Below, one piece after another: positions 1 through 7,711 of a stretch of 17,313 nucleotides of DNA. Numbering within the stretch: position 1 is the stretch's first letter; each line of letters starts with the position of its first letter. The translations under genes were made by a program, and so were the position numbers. The notes beneath the pieces were generated by a model that did no database searches, was not told the origin of the DNA, and saw only the letters and a list, made by a program, of their open reading frames with translations. The stretch comes from Porphyromonadaceae bacterium UBA4277 (GTDB taxonomy: Bacteria; Bacteroidota; Bacteroidia; Bacteroidales; Muribaculaceae), in contig DGVT01000063.1 in NCBI GenBank assembly GCA_002395965.1, positions 1-17,313 on the forward strand. The letters are read 5' to 3'.

Positions 1-124
1 CAATGCTCATGCAAGCATGGCGCTGCACTCGGCTTGCACTAATTTTGACGCAAAATTATTGCTAGAATTACAGCAATACCAAGCTTTTGGGATATTCTGC
101 AGTGTTTTGTGACGAGTGGTAGTA
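1..124 (+). repeat. Dispersed upstream element, copy 1
   Basis: This stretch is clearly related to 7749-7873. The first 20 bases are identical, as are a 17-base block containing two TGCACT words 11 bp apart and a 13-base block GGGATATTCTGCA; the rest is diverged, with small indels. Both copies lie upstream of a gene in the same orientation (starts at 187 and 7947). It holds a short inverted repeat ATGCT-N6-AGCAT at 3-18. It also holds two facing TAnnTTTG boxes, at 40-47 on the plus strand and 51-58 on the minus strand. Copy 1 may extend beyond the left edge. It could be a duplicated promoter/regulatory region or a member of a dispersed intergenic repeat family. Confidence 0.75.
40..58. promoter_or_regulatory. 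Facing -7 boxes (inverted repeat)
   Basis: TAATTTTG at 40-47 on the plus strand and CAAAATTA at 51-58, which reads TAATTTTG on the minus strand, are both exact matches to the Bacteroidetes -7 consensus TAnnTTTG. They form a near-perfect inverted repeat with a 3-nt centre. The plus box could give a long leader for the dehydrogenase gene. The minus box could serve a gene left of the window. It could equally be an operator. Confidence 0.4.
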
Positions 125-151
125 TTATTTCACTATATCCCCAAAAAGTTG

Positions 152-159
152 TATCTTTG
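152..159 (+). promoter_or_regulatory. -7 promoter element of the alcohol dehydrogenase gene
   Basis: TATCTTTG fits TAnnTTTG exactly and lies 27 nt before the ATG at 187. A partial -33 word, TTTC, lies 20 nt upstream at 128-131. Confidence 0.65.
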
Positions 160-186
160 CGAAAAAGTTACTAATAAGATGTTATT

Positions 187-1371
187 ATGATAAAGGATTT
201 CAATTTTTACGCACCCACAAGGGTTGTGTTTGGTCGTGAGTCGGAGAATAAGATAGGTGAACTAGTGGCTGCCAATGGTGGCAAAAAAGTGCTGATACAC
301 TATGGCGGTGGTTCGGCGCAGCGGTCGGGCCTTCTCGATGTGGTGCGAGAGCAGTTGCGTGGTGCTGGCATCGCATTTTGCGAACTTGGTGGAGTGGTGC
401 CCAACCCACTGCTGTCAAAAGTGCGCGAGGGCATTGAATTGTGCCGTCGCGAGGGAGTAGACTTCATTCTTGCCGTGGGTGGTGGTAGTGTTATTGACTC
501 GTCAAAGGCGATAGGCTATGGTGTGTCTTATGATGGCGACGTTTGGGACTTCTGGGCAGGAAAGGCTGTGCCCAAGCAGTGCCTGCCAATAGGTGTGGTT
601 CTTACAATCCCTGCTGCCGGTAGCGAGATGTCATCGAGTTGTGTGATTACTGCCGACGAGGGTCTGCTAAAACGTGGCATCAACAGTGACCTGTGCCGTT
701 GCCGATTTGCTGTAATGAACCCCGAGCGCACGTTCACTCTGCCTCCTTACCAGACGGCAGCCGGTGCCACCGACATAATGATGCACACCATGGAACGCTA
801 CTTCTCGAAATATGAGGACATGACGCTCACCGACTCCATCAGTGAGGCGTTGCTTCGCACTGTTAAGGATTCGGCACTAGTGGTAATGCGCAATCCTGAG
901 GACTATCGTCATCGTGCACAAATCATGTGGGCTGGTTCGCTAGCACACAACGACTTGACAGAGTGTGGCACCGAGAAAGATTTTGCTACCCATCGCCTTG
1001 AGCATGAGCTCAGTGCTCTCTTTGGTGTTACACATGGGGCAGGACTGGCTGCAATTTGGCCATCATGGGCCCGTTATGTCAAGGATAAGCACTTGAGCCG
1101 ATTTGTTCAGTTTGCTGTCAATGTAATGGGTGTTCCCAACGACTTCTCGCATCCCGAGGAGACTGCCGAGCGCGGTATATGTGCCGTTGAGGAGTTTTAT
1201 CGCCAAATTGGTATGCCCACCAATATTCATGAGCTGCTGGGACGCGAAATAACCGACCAGGAGATTGACACAATGGTCGAGAAGTGCTCGCGTGGCGGCA
1301 TCATCACTCTGGGCGCCATGGAAGTGCTCGATGCCAAAGCCATGCGCGACATCTACTTGATGGCGCGATAA
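187..1371 (+). CDS. Iron-type alcohol dehydrogenase (butanol dehydrogenase / YqhD-like)
   Basis: A 394-residue cytosolic oxidoreductase of the metal-dependent type III alcohol dehydrogenase family, which typically reduces aldehydes to alcohols with NAD(P)H. The nucleotide-binding loop GGGSVIDSSK is at residues 98-107. The likely metal ligands are D196 and H200 in GATDIMMH, H269, and H283 in GVTHGAG; the spacing matches YqhD. Length and the start MIKDFNFYAPT fit the butanol dehydrogenase subgroup. The ATG at 187 sits 27 nt after a good -7 box. It is a single-gene transcript ending at the hairpin at 1396-1432. Its upstream region contains the element also found before the LytTR gene, so the two may share control. 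The substrate cannot be read from the sequence; detoxification of short-chain aldehydes or fermentative butanol formation are both possible. Confidence 0.93.
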   Translation: MIKDFNFYAPTRVVFGRESENKIGELVAANGGKKVLIHYGGGSAQRSGLLDVVREQLRGAGIAFCELGGVVPNPLLSKVREGIELCRREGVDFILAVGGGSVIDSSKAIGYGVSYDGDVWDFWAGKAVPKQCLPIGVVLTIPAAGSEMSSSCVITADEGLLKRGINSDLCRCRFAVMNPERTFTLPPYQTAAGATDIMMHTMERYFSKYEDMTLTDSISEALLRTVKDSALVVMRNPEDYRHRAQIMWAGSLAHNDLTECGTEKDFATHRLEHELSALFGVTHGAGLAAIWPSWARYVKDKHLSRFVQFAVNVMGVPNDFSHPEETAERGICAVEEFYRQIGMPTNIHELLGREITDQEIDTMVEKCSRGGIITLGAMEVLDAKAMRDIYLMAR

Positions 1372-1395
1372 CTAGGCAAGATAGTTATATAATAA

Positions 1396-1440
1396 ATTAA
1401 GGATTAGTGCGAAAGAGTCACTAATCCTTAATCTTTTAAT
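1396..1440. terminator. Bidirectional hairpin terminator
   Basis: A perfect 14-bp stem (1396-1409 pairing with 1419-1432) with a 9-nt loop CGAAAGAGT lies between the convergent dehydrogenase and M13 peptidase genes. T-rich sequence follows on both strands (CTTTTAAT on plus, TTTATTATAT on minus), so it can serve both transcripts. Confidence 0.85.
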
Positions 1441-1455
1441 ATATAATTCCAAATA

Positions 1456-3468
1456 TTACCACACTACTGCGCGTTTCTCCTTAGGGAGATACATCTTGTC
1501 GGTGCTCTTGATATTGAAGGCCTTGTACCAAGCGTCGATCATTGGCAGGGCGGCGTTGACGCGGAGCTCGTGGGGCGAGTGGGTGTCGCTGTCAACGAGG
1601 TTGGCAAGTGCTTCGGGTGTGCTGTTGCTAGCCCACACGCGAGCATTGGCAAGGAAGAAGCGCTGTGCTGGAGTGAAACCGTCGAGAGTCTTGAGTGGCT
1701 CCACCTTCATACGGTTCTCAAAGGCGCGGTAGGCGATGTTGAGGCCACCGTTGTCGCTCACGTTTTCGCCCAGAGTCTTCAATCCATTAACCTTCACGCC
1801 TGGGAGAATCTCTTGTGCGCTGAACCAATCGGCAATCACCTTGGTGCGCTGATCATAGTTGGTTTTATCTTCAGGAGTCCACCAGTTGGCGAGGTTTCCG
1901 TCCTTGTCGAAGAGGCAACCCTTGTCGTCAAATCCATGAGTCATCTCGTGGCCGATGACCATACCGATGGCGCCATAGTTGCTTGCATAGTCGGCCTCTG
2001 GGTCAAAGAAAGGAGGTTGCAGGATGGCGGCAGGGAAGTTGATGCTGTTGAAGCGCGAGTTGTAGAATGCGTTTACAGTTTGTGGAGTGCATGCCATCAC
2101 GGTCTTGTCAACGGGCTTGTGCCAGTGCTTGCGCAGATTTGCCTGAGTGGTCTCTTGTGAGATGCGTATGTAGTTCTCAACCAAATTCTCATTCTCGCGG
2201 ATATCAATGTATTTCTCCATGTCTTGCCACTTGTCGGGGTAGCCTACGTTGATGTGCATGGCGTGGAGTTTCTCGATGGCTTTAGCCTTGGTCTCCTCGC
2301 TCATCCAAGTGTTGTCCTTCAGGCGGTCCTCAAAGGCTTGCTGCAAGTCTTTTACTAGTTTAACAACGCGCTTTTTGCTGCTCTCGGGGAAGTATTTCTG
2401 TACATAGAGTTTGCCAATAGTCTCGCCCAGGCTACCGCTGATGAGGCCCACGGCTCGCTTCCAGCGAGGTTGCTGCTCTTGAACGCCCGAGATTTTCTTG
2501 CTGGCCTCGAAGGCGCGGTCACTGAAATCATCTGACAGGAATCCTGCGAATTCCTTGACGATGCTAAGCTCCATGAAAGCTTTCCAGTCGTCGATGCTGG
2601 CGTTAGCAAGCAAGTCTTCTACCACATGCACTGGCTCAATCTGGCCCACGTTAACAGTGTCGATGTCCTGTGGATATTTGATTACGTCGCGGTAGGTGGC
2701 CCAGTCAATGCCCTTGAAATCGTTGAGCAACTGGTCCCATGTCATGATGTGGATGCGCTTATAGGGGTCGCGCGATTCCACTTGGTCGAGCTGGGTAAGA
2801 CCAATCTTGGTCTCGATGGCCCACTCGGCCTCCATCATGCGCTGTGCTTCCTCGTCGCTGTGGCCCACCATCTTCAAGAGGTCTTTGTTGAGTTCTTTGA
2901 TGGTGCTCACTACTAGCTTCTGCTGCTCGCTGGGGTTGTCGTAGTACTCTTTCGACAGTGATGCGCCGCCATGGCCGGCACCCATCATGTACTCATTGCT
3001 GTTGAAGGGGTTCATGCCCAGGTAGATGCCGAAGGGCGCTGTTCCAAAGCCTTTAGCATCGAGTTCGTACATAACGTGGAGCATCTCTTCACGAGTCTTG
3101 ATGGCGCGCACTTGGTTGAGGTAGGGGAGGATGGGTTTGTAGCCCATCTCGTTGCGGCTCACGGTGTCCATGTACAGGCGGTAGAGACTGCCTATCTTCT
3201 GCCCGTCGGTGCCTTGGGGAAGGTGCTTGCCAGCATACTCCATGATAAGGTCGTTGATGCGGTCGTTGTTTTGTTCATAAAGGTCCATGAACGCACCGTT
3301 TTGGGTGTGCTGCTTGTCGAGAGGGTTGGCCTTGAGCCAGCCACCAACGGCATACTGCCAAAAGTTCTCACCTGGTTTCACACTAAGGTCCATATTGGCC
3401 TTGTTGATTTGTGCTATGCCTGCCACGAAAGATAGGGCGAGTGCAAACGCTAAAACTGTTTTTTTCAT
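1456..3468 (-). CDS. pepO: M13 family zinc metallopeptidase (neprilysin/PepO-like), exported
   Basis: A 670-residue endopeptidase of the neprilysin family. I start it at 3468 because the protein then begins MKKTVLAFALALSFVAGIAQ, a clear signal peptide without a lipobox; upstream in-frame codons would bury it. The catalytic zinc site HEMTH is at residues 507-511, with the third ligand E568 and D572 in GENVSD, and the substrate-binding NAFY motif is at 466-469. The protein ends in VVW, the tryptophan-terminated C-terminus usual for M13 enzymes. Length fits the family. It probably degrades peptides in the periplasm. The DUF3667 gene lies 141 nt upstream on the same strand, but the intervening A/T palindrome suggests separate transcription. 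The symbol follows family naming. Confidence 0.95.
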   Translation of the reverse strand: MKKTVLAFALALSFVAGIAQINKANMDLSVKPGENFWQYAVGGWLKANPLDKQHTQNGAFMDLYEQNNDRINDLIMEYAGKHLPQGTDGQKIGSLYRLYMDTVSRNEMGYKPILPYLNQVRAIKTREEMLHVMYELDAKGFGTAPFGIYLGMNPFNSNEYMMGAGHGGASLSKEYYDNPSEQQKLVVSTIKELNKDLLKMVGHSDEEAQRMMEAEWAIETKIGLTQLDQVESRDPYKRIHIMTWDQLLNDFKGIDWATYRDVIKYPQDIDTVNVGQIEPVHVVEDLLANASIDDWKAFMELSIVKEFAGFLSDDFSDRAFEASKKISGVQEQQPRWKRAVGLISGSLGETIGKLYVQKYFPESSKKRVVKLVKDLQQAFEDRLKDNTWMSEETKAKAIEKLHAMHINVGYPDKWQDMEKYIDIRENENLVENYIRISQETTQANLRKHWHKPVDKTVMACTPQTVNAFYNSRFNSINFPAAILQPPFFDPEADYASNYGAIGMVIGHEMTHGFDDKGCLFDKDGNLANWWTPEDKTNYDQRTKVIADWFSAQEILPGVKVNGLKTLGENVSDNGGLNIAYRAFENRMKVEPLKTLDGFTPAQRFFLANARVWASNSTPEALANLVDSDTHSPHELRVNAALPMIDAWYKAFNIKSTDKMYLPKEKRAVVW

Positions 3469-3579
3469 AATAAAAATATTAGATAGTTGTTTGTAGATTT
3501 TGTGTCGTTTTAGGAGCGGTTTTTCAGCCACTTTCTATTAATTAGACGCAATGACTCTATAAAAACTACATTCTTTTTG

Positions 3580-3600
3580 CAATTTTTTTTAAAAAAATTG
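3580..3600. terminator. A/T-rich perfect palindrome, possible terminator
   Basis: CAA followed by eight T, seven A and TTG forms a 21-bp odd palindrome centred at 3590, just after the stop of the leftward DUF3667 gene (3610). The T-run gives it a terminator-like look in either direction. A weak -7 box for the peptidase gene (TAGTTTTT on minus, 3561-3568, 7 of 8 matches) lies just beyond it. Confidence 0.4.
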
Positions 3601-3609
3601 TGCGATTAT

Positions 3610-4803
3610 TTATTTTGACACAAAAAGATAAGTTATTCCTAAGCCAGCTGAGATAATGATGCAAAACGCTGTGATCGAAATTATTAGAGTGAGTATTATG
3701 TAACCCAAGATACGTAGTTTCTTGTATCCTGAGAACTGATGAAGAGCCACAAAGACCATAATCACAGCTATTAATCTAAGGAGGTCAGAATCCAATAGAT
3801 CACCAGCAATTGAAAAAATGGTATAGGAATTTGAGGTATAAACAAGCACTACTATGAACTCCGAAACCCGCAGGTCGGGGATCTTGGGTGTCTTGTGCAA
3901 GAAGAAGAACAGAGGCCAAGAGAACAGCATTAGTGTAAAGAGAGAAAAAATGGCAGGGTTCTTTTCTCTTAGAGAATCCATCATTGTGGTAAATCTATCA
4001 ACAATTGATAACAAAAGGTGTTCATTATTCTCTTGCTGATTCTGTTGCACGACTTCGGTTTGTGGCTCAAATGTGCGATCTCTTTTTTCTTCAACATCAA
4101 AGCTCACCCCATGTTCTACTAGCAGTGATATTGCCACAAATACAAAGAACATCTTGAAGGGCGGGAAATAGGCCGACTGCATGCCGCTCAGGTAGTCGCG
4201 AATCATATAGCCAGGGCGAAGCACCAAGTCGCGAAGGCTGCGAAACATGCTGCGGTTGCCCATGCCCCACACATCAAGGAAATGCATCATTGCCTTCTTG
4301 AACGAAAACCTGCCGATGCTTGCCGACTGGCCACATCGGGGGCAATAATTCCCTTGATACTCAGTACCACACGCAGCGCACTCATGGGTCGACTCCGACA
4401 ATGGGGCCACCTCATGGGGCTTGAGTTGCCACACGTGGAAGGCTCGCTTCAAAACGGCACGCTTCTTGCTGCTTTTCAGATAATTGAGAACTTTTTTTGT
4501 TTTACTCATTGGGGTGCTATCCTCAACTGCCAAACTCTCATCATTCTCAATATCCAACATCTCGACCTCCTCAGCTTCTTGAGTTGAAGGCTCCTCAACT
4601 ACAGGAATGGGAGCGGGCACAATGAGCTCCTGGTCAGGCTCCTCGGGGACCTGCACACTGGGCACTTCAGGTACCTCCATAACGGGCACCTCGGGTGCCT
4701 GTGCGCCAGACTCTTCGGCTACCATCTCGATAGTCGCCTCGGCATCTTGAATGTCGGTTCCCTCAAGGTCTAACCTCTCTAACTCCTCTGGTTGGATATT
4801 CAT
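3610..4803 (-). CDS. DUF3667 zinc-ribbon membrane protein with acidic N-terminal extension
   Basis: A 397-residue protein of unknown function. The family signature is a four-cysteine zinc ribbon (C142, C145, C154, C157; CAACGTEYQGNYCPRCGQ), followed by a conserved amphipathic stretch with LRDLVLRPGYMIRDYLSG and about five membrane segments (near 217-233, 284-303, 313-335, 341-358, 364-394). Residues 1-98 are very acidic and rich in PEV/VPE repeats, unlike usual DUF3667 proteins, which begin close to the ribbon. An internal ATG at 4509 (residue 99) would remove that tail, but exact -7 boxes just upstream of 4803 favour the long form. No role can be assigned from its neighbours. Confidence 0.85.
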   Translation of the reverse strand: MNIQPEELERLDLEGTDIQDAEATIEMVAEESGAQAPEVPVMEVPEVPSVQVPEEPDQELIVPAPIPVVEEPSTQEAEEVEMLDIENDESLAVEDSTPMSKTKKVLNYLKSSKKRAVLKRAFHVWQLKPHEVAPLSESTHECAACGTEYQGNYCPRCGQSASIGRFSFKKAMMHFLDVWGMGNRSMFRSLRDLVLRPGYMIRDYLSGMQSAYFPPFKMFFVFVAISLLVEHGVSFDVEEKRDRTFEPQTEVVQQNQQENNEHLLLSIVDRFTTMMDSLREKNPAIFSLFTLMLFSWPLFFFLHKTPKIPDLRVSEFIVVLVYTSNSYTIFSIAGDLLDSDLLRLIAVIMVFVALHQFSGYKKLRILGYIILTLIISITAFCIIISAGLGITYLFVSK

Positions 4804-4837
4804 TGCAAAAATAAATTCAATTACTGATTAGTCACTG

Positions 4838-4845
4838 CAAAAATA
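4838..4845 (-). promoter_or_regulatory. -7 promoter element of the DUF3667 gene
   Basis: On the minus strand this reads TATTTTTG, an exact TAnnTTTG match, 34 nt before the ATG at 4803. A second identical octamer at 4806-4813 is too close to the start to act alone. Confidence 0.5.
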
Positions 4846-4885
4846 CTAAATAACAATAACTTCACCAACTTTCAGGGTTTTGATA

Positions 4886-5473
4886 CTATCTTCTCTTGAG
4901 CATCACAATTTCGGCGTCAACGCCGTCTTTGCCATACTCACTCACGAAGATGTGGTGCTCATCGCAAGCAATGCCGAAGCAGCGGCCTGGTGAGTCAAGG
5001 CGCTCCACTTGATTGCACCAGTAGGTGGCGTTGTCATCGAGCAACTTCACTTTGTTGCCGTTTATCTCATACTCCATATTGACATAAGAACCCTGCAACA
5101 CAAAGAGGTTATTAATCTCGGGCAAACCATTTATCCCTAGTGCATTAATCTCCTCAATGAGTTTTTGCTTGATAGGAGATGTAGCATGAGGGAGCTGGTC
5201 GGCTGGCAATTGCCAACGTTTCAGGCTAGGATAAAACTGGCGAAGCACGTTCTTATACTCCTCGCGATTGAGAGATTCTCCAGTGTTTTTGTTGTACTCT
5301 TCTACATACTGCGAGCAGAATTCCACCATTCCCTCCATTGTGAAGTCGCCAGTGAAGGCTCCATCCTTGTAGCAATAAATGCAATACTCCTCATTTTTGC
5401 TTCCATCGGCATTGATGCCGAGCAGTTCCTCGGTGAGCGGCATTCCGCAGCTTTGACAAAATTTTAGTTCCAT
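4886..5473 (-). CDS. Putative zinc-ribbon domain protein (PF12674-like)
   Basis: A 195-residue soluble protein. The N-terminal half matches the 'putative zinc ribbon' family: CQSCGMPL near the start (C6, C9), then YCIYCYKDGAFT (C31, C34), followed by a helical stretch with EFCSQYVEEYNKNTGESL. The C-terminal half (about residues 90-195) is not recognised; it contains NNLFVLQGSYVNMEYEINGN and isolated cysteines at 143, 155 and 160. No signal peptide or membrane segment is seen. It has its own promoter, so it is probably monocistronic. The role is unknown; the ribbon suggests structural zinc. Confidence 0.82.
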   Translation of the reverse strand: MELKFCQSCGMPLTEELLGINADGSKNEEYCIYCYKDGAFTGDFTMEGMVEFCSQYVEEYNKNTGESLNREEYKNVLRQFYPSLKRWQLPADQLPHATSPIKQKLIEEINALGINGLPEINNLFVLQGSYVNMEYEINGNKVKLLDDNATYWCNQVERLDSPGRCFGIACDEHHIFVSEYGKDGVDAEIVMLKRR

Positions 5474-5495
5474 ATTTATAATCGTTTTTGTGATA

Positions 5496-5503
5496 CAAAA
5501 TTA
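5496..5503 (-). promoter_or_regulatory. -7 promoter element of the zinc-ribbon gene
   Basis: Minus strand TAATTTTG, an exact TAnnTTTG match, 22 nt before the ATG at 5473. It separates this gene from the upstream CDP-alcohol phosphatidyltransferase transcript. Confidence 0.6.
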
Positions 5504-5567
5504 CTAATATTTATTAGATTTGCCCACTACTATGAACAATTTTTCAGCACCCATTTGGCAGGCATTA

Positions 5568-6098
5568 TCAATAATGGTGATAGCGGGGATAATCCTTCCA
5601 TTTCTTTATTGTTTTCTTTGTTCTAATTATATGTCCCTCTTCGAGAGCAGCAAAAGTAGCTAAGAGACAAACGAACGTGGCAGAGTATTGTAATTCTATT
5701 AATGGCAAAGTGAGAGGTATTGCAAATAGCAAAGCTCCCGTGAGTTTGTTTGATATAGAATGAACGGCCACGAATTGTTTTTGCTGAGTAAAGCCATAGA
5801 GAATATTCAAGAGTTTGATTGCCGCAATGATACCTGTCCATAAATATATCCATAGAGGAATAGCGAGTGCTGGGAGCAGTTTTATCAAGCAAACCATTAC
5901 AAAGAAGCAATCGGCGGCAGAGTCTAATCTCGCGCCTAAATCACTTGTTGAATTTGTTAGTCGGGCAATCCATCCATCAAGCACATCAGATGCTCCAGCT
6001 ATAATATACCAAGTATAAAAAGCTGGTGACAGTGCTGCAGAAAAAAGCAGCACAATGCTACACAATACCCTAATGCCTGTTATAATGTTGGCTGTCAT
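5568..6098 (-). CDS. CDP-alcohol phosphatidyltransferase family protein
   Basis: A 176-residue integral membrane enzyme. Members transfer a phosphatidyl group from a CDP-lipid to an alcohol acceptor. The complete family signature D-x2-D-G-x2-A-R-x8-G-x3-D-x3-D is present (D38, D41, G42, A45, R46, G55, D59, D63), so it should be catalytically competent. About five to six hydrophobic segments cover the chain. The acceptor (glycerol phosphate, inositol, serine or other) cannot be told from the motif; the size is near that of PgsA-type enzymes. It is the last gene of a leftward unit, 33 nt after the CAT-family gene, which links it to envelope-related genes. Whether it makes a housekeeping lipid or a specialised one is open. 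Confidence 0.88.
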   Translation of the reverse strand: MTANIITGIRVLCSIVLLFSAALSPAFYTWYIIAGASDVLDGWIARLTNSTSDLGARLDSAADCFFVMVCLIKLLPALAIPLWIYLWTGIIAAIKLLNILYGFTQQKQFVAVHSISNKLTGALLFAIPLTLPLIELQYSATFVCLLATFAALEEGHIIRTKKTIKKWKDYPRYHHY

Positions 6099-6131
6099 GT
6101 TTATAAACCTTTGGGGTTAAGTCCTGGAGTT

Positions 6132-6749
6132 TTACAGTTTACCAATTACGTCTTGCAAATTAGCCAAAAATCTACCGGCATGGGCACCATCCATCTGCAC
6201 ATGATGAAACTGAAAACTAATGGGCAAAGTGGTCTTGAACCACCCTTTGCGATATTTTCCCCACATGACCATAGGGTTGTTAAATTCCTTGGAATATTGG
6301 TTAACAATGCAATCCAATTCTGTTTCAATCATTGCCGATGTGCCTATTACCATTGCCTCCTCCTTGAAACTGCTTTTACAGTTTTGGATCACCGATTGTG
6401 TCAGGGCCATGTAATCGTGATTGAAACGGCTCAAGTCATGTGTGTATGAGATATCGCATGAGCTGATGCCTCCTTTTTTGTTTTTCACAATCACATTGAC
6501 AGCCAAGCAGTCATATTTAAATAACTTGCCATGCTCGGGCAGCACATAGAACTCCTCAACTTGACTTGCCGCTTTACCAATGCACCAGCAGAGCAGCATG
6601 TTGAAACTCATGCCCTGTTTTTTGCTATATCTCAAAAGCTTTGTCACCTCCATCGTCTTCACAAGAGTGACCATGGGCACGGGTGATGACATCCAGAGAT
6701 TAAATGCTTCTTGGCGATTGCAGTCCTGTGGATTTATCTCAGTTTTCAT
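6132..6749 (-). CDS. Chloramphenicol acetyltransferase (CAT) family protein
   Basis: A 205-residue member of the CAT acyltransferase family. Enzymes of this fold form trimers and acetylate a hydroxyl group using acetyl-CoA. The active-site motif HHVQMDG (H182, H183, D187) near the C-terminus, followed by AHAGRFLANLQ, matches the HHxxxDGxH region of CatA, and the upstream ISFQFHHV strand is typical. It is slightly shorter than classical CatA enzymes, with a shorter N-terminus. It sits four nt after the lipoprotein gene and before the phosphatidyltransferase, inside a chromosomal unit with no mobility genes. A native substrate other than chloramphenicol is therefore plausible, though resistance activity cannot be excluded. 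Confidence 0.85.
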   Translation of the reverse strand: MKTEINPQDCNRQEAFNLWMSSPVPMVTLVKTMEVTKLLRYSKKQGMSFNMLLCWCIGKAASQVEEFYVLPEHGKLFKYDCLAVNVIVKNKKGGISSCDISYTHDLSRFNHDYMALTQSVIQNCKSSFKEEAMVIGTSAMIETELDCIVNQYSKEFNNPMVMWGKYRKGWFKTTLPISFQFHHVQMDGAHAGRFLANLQDVIGKL

Positions 6750-6753
6750 TGTT

Positions 6754-7080
6754 TTAATAAGGGTGATAGTAGGGATGCTCCTTGACCGAGTTGTAAGCCA
6801 CGACCTTGCCGTCGTTGTCGAAGGTTACGACGAATATCATTGACTCAGGCCCTGCAATTTCACCCACTAGCTTGCGGTATCCCCATTCCTCGCCAGTCTC
6901 GTTGGCATTCTTGAATAGGGGAGTGCCCAGCAGGTTCTGGATATCGCTCTTGGTCATGCCCATTTCCACTTTGTTGATTTTCACTGTGTCGCGTGTAGCA
7001 ACGCAACTATTTAAACTCACACTCAAAGCTATTGATAGAAGAATAGCTGCAACGGTTGAAATAATAATGCTGTTATTCAT
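6754..7080 (-). CDS. SmpA/OmlA (BamE-like) family lipoprotein
   Basis: A 108-residue small exported protein. It has an N-terminal hydrophobic signal and a lipobox-like LNSC with the acceptor cysteine at residue 26. The mature part carries the BamE/SmpA-type pattern: KVEMGMTKSDIQNLLGTP, then an aromatic EEWGYRKL segment and a strand ending FDNDGKVVAYN. BamE proper is an assembly factor of the outer-membrane barrel machine, but many small lipoproteins share the fold, so the name is by family only. It lies between the LiaF-like gene (39 nt upstream) and the CAT-family gene (4 nt downstream), clearly co-transcribed. Confidence 0.8.
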   Translation of the reverse strand: MNNSIIISTVAAILLSIALSVSLNSCVATRDTVKINKVEMGMTKSDIQNLLGTPLFKNANETGEEWGYRKLVGEIAGPESMIFVVTFDNDGKVVAYNSVKEHPYYHPY

Positions 7081-7119
7081 TGTTGTAAATTTTTTTAATG
7101 TTTCACTAATCCTTAATTT

Positions 7120-7680
7120 TCATTCTTTTATGCTCACTCCCCCAAGGATGTTGCTGGCGATGATGTGAAGAGTTATAGCGCCAGGAATGTTCCTGCCCAC
7201 GGTCTCGTTGCCCACTCCGCCAATGAAACTGCGGCTTTGTACCTCAATGTTGACATTGGTAGGCACCAGTATCTCCACTCCACCGGCAAAGGTGTGAATG
7301 TCGATTTCCTCATCCTCATTGATGACAGCTTGGCGCAAGTCAAGTCGTAGTCCGCCAAAGAAAGCATCAAGTCGTGCGCCATGAAACGGCTCGCCACGAA
7401 AGACGTACTCGTCGCCGCCAAAACTCACCGCGCAGTTGATGCGCTTGCCTTCTTCGCTTTGGGGTACTGGACGCTGGAGCCACTGACTGGGATTGCGCTG
7501 ATAACTGCTCACGATGAGTTCCACACCTATTATAAGCAATAGAATGGGGCCCAAATAATCGGTCCAAGGATGATTCCATACCCAGTCGAACCAGTTAAGA
7601 TGAAAAATTCCCAACATGCTCATCAATTTCATCATGGCGACAACAATAAAGATGATTCCAATAATTTTTCTGCGTGTCAT
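7120..7680 (-). CDS. LiaF-like membrane protein
   Basis: A 186-residue protein. Two membrane helices (about residues 5-25 and 43-60) precede a soluble beta-repeat domain (about 80-186) with repeated glycine-glycine turns: VSFGG, AFFGGLRLDL, FAGGVEILVP, FIGGVGN, ILGGVSI. This is the layout of the LiaF C-terminal ('cell wall-active antibiotics response') family. In Firmicutes, LiaF inhibits the LiaSR envelope-stress system. Here it is the first gene of a leftward four-gene unit and divergent from a membrane LytTR regulator, a pairing that suggests signalling about envelope state. No exact TAnnTTTG box is found upstream; CAATTTTG on minus at 7800-7807 (7 of 8) is the best candidate. Confidence 0.85.
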   Translation of the reverse strand: MTRRKIIGIIFIVVAMMKLMSMLGIFHLNWFDWVWNHPWTDYLGPILLLIIGVELIVSSYQRNPSQWLQRPVPQSEEGKRINCAVSFGGDEYVFRGEPFHGARLDAFFGGLRLDLRQAVINEDEEIDIHTFAGGVEILVPTNVNIEVQSRSFIGGVGNETVGRNIPGAITLHIIASNILGGVSIKE

Positions 7681-7711
7681 AATCGTGCTTTTTTGCGTGC
7701 AGTGCTGAATT

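Noticed and set aside
1570..2160. Long plus-strand open frame (196 codons)
   Set aside because: Antisense to the M13 peptidase, whose zinc motifs are on the other strand; no recognisable domain.
6132..6749. Mobile resistance cassette around the CAT-family gene
   Set aside because: No integrase, attC-like site, insertion-sequence ends or composition jump flank it; spacing to its neighbours is operon-like.
7104..7120. Block CACTAATCCTTAAT shared with the right arm of the hairpin at 1419-1432
   Set aside because: It is only 14 bases, A/T-rich, with no matching left arm here; it is probably a common intergenic word or chance.
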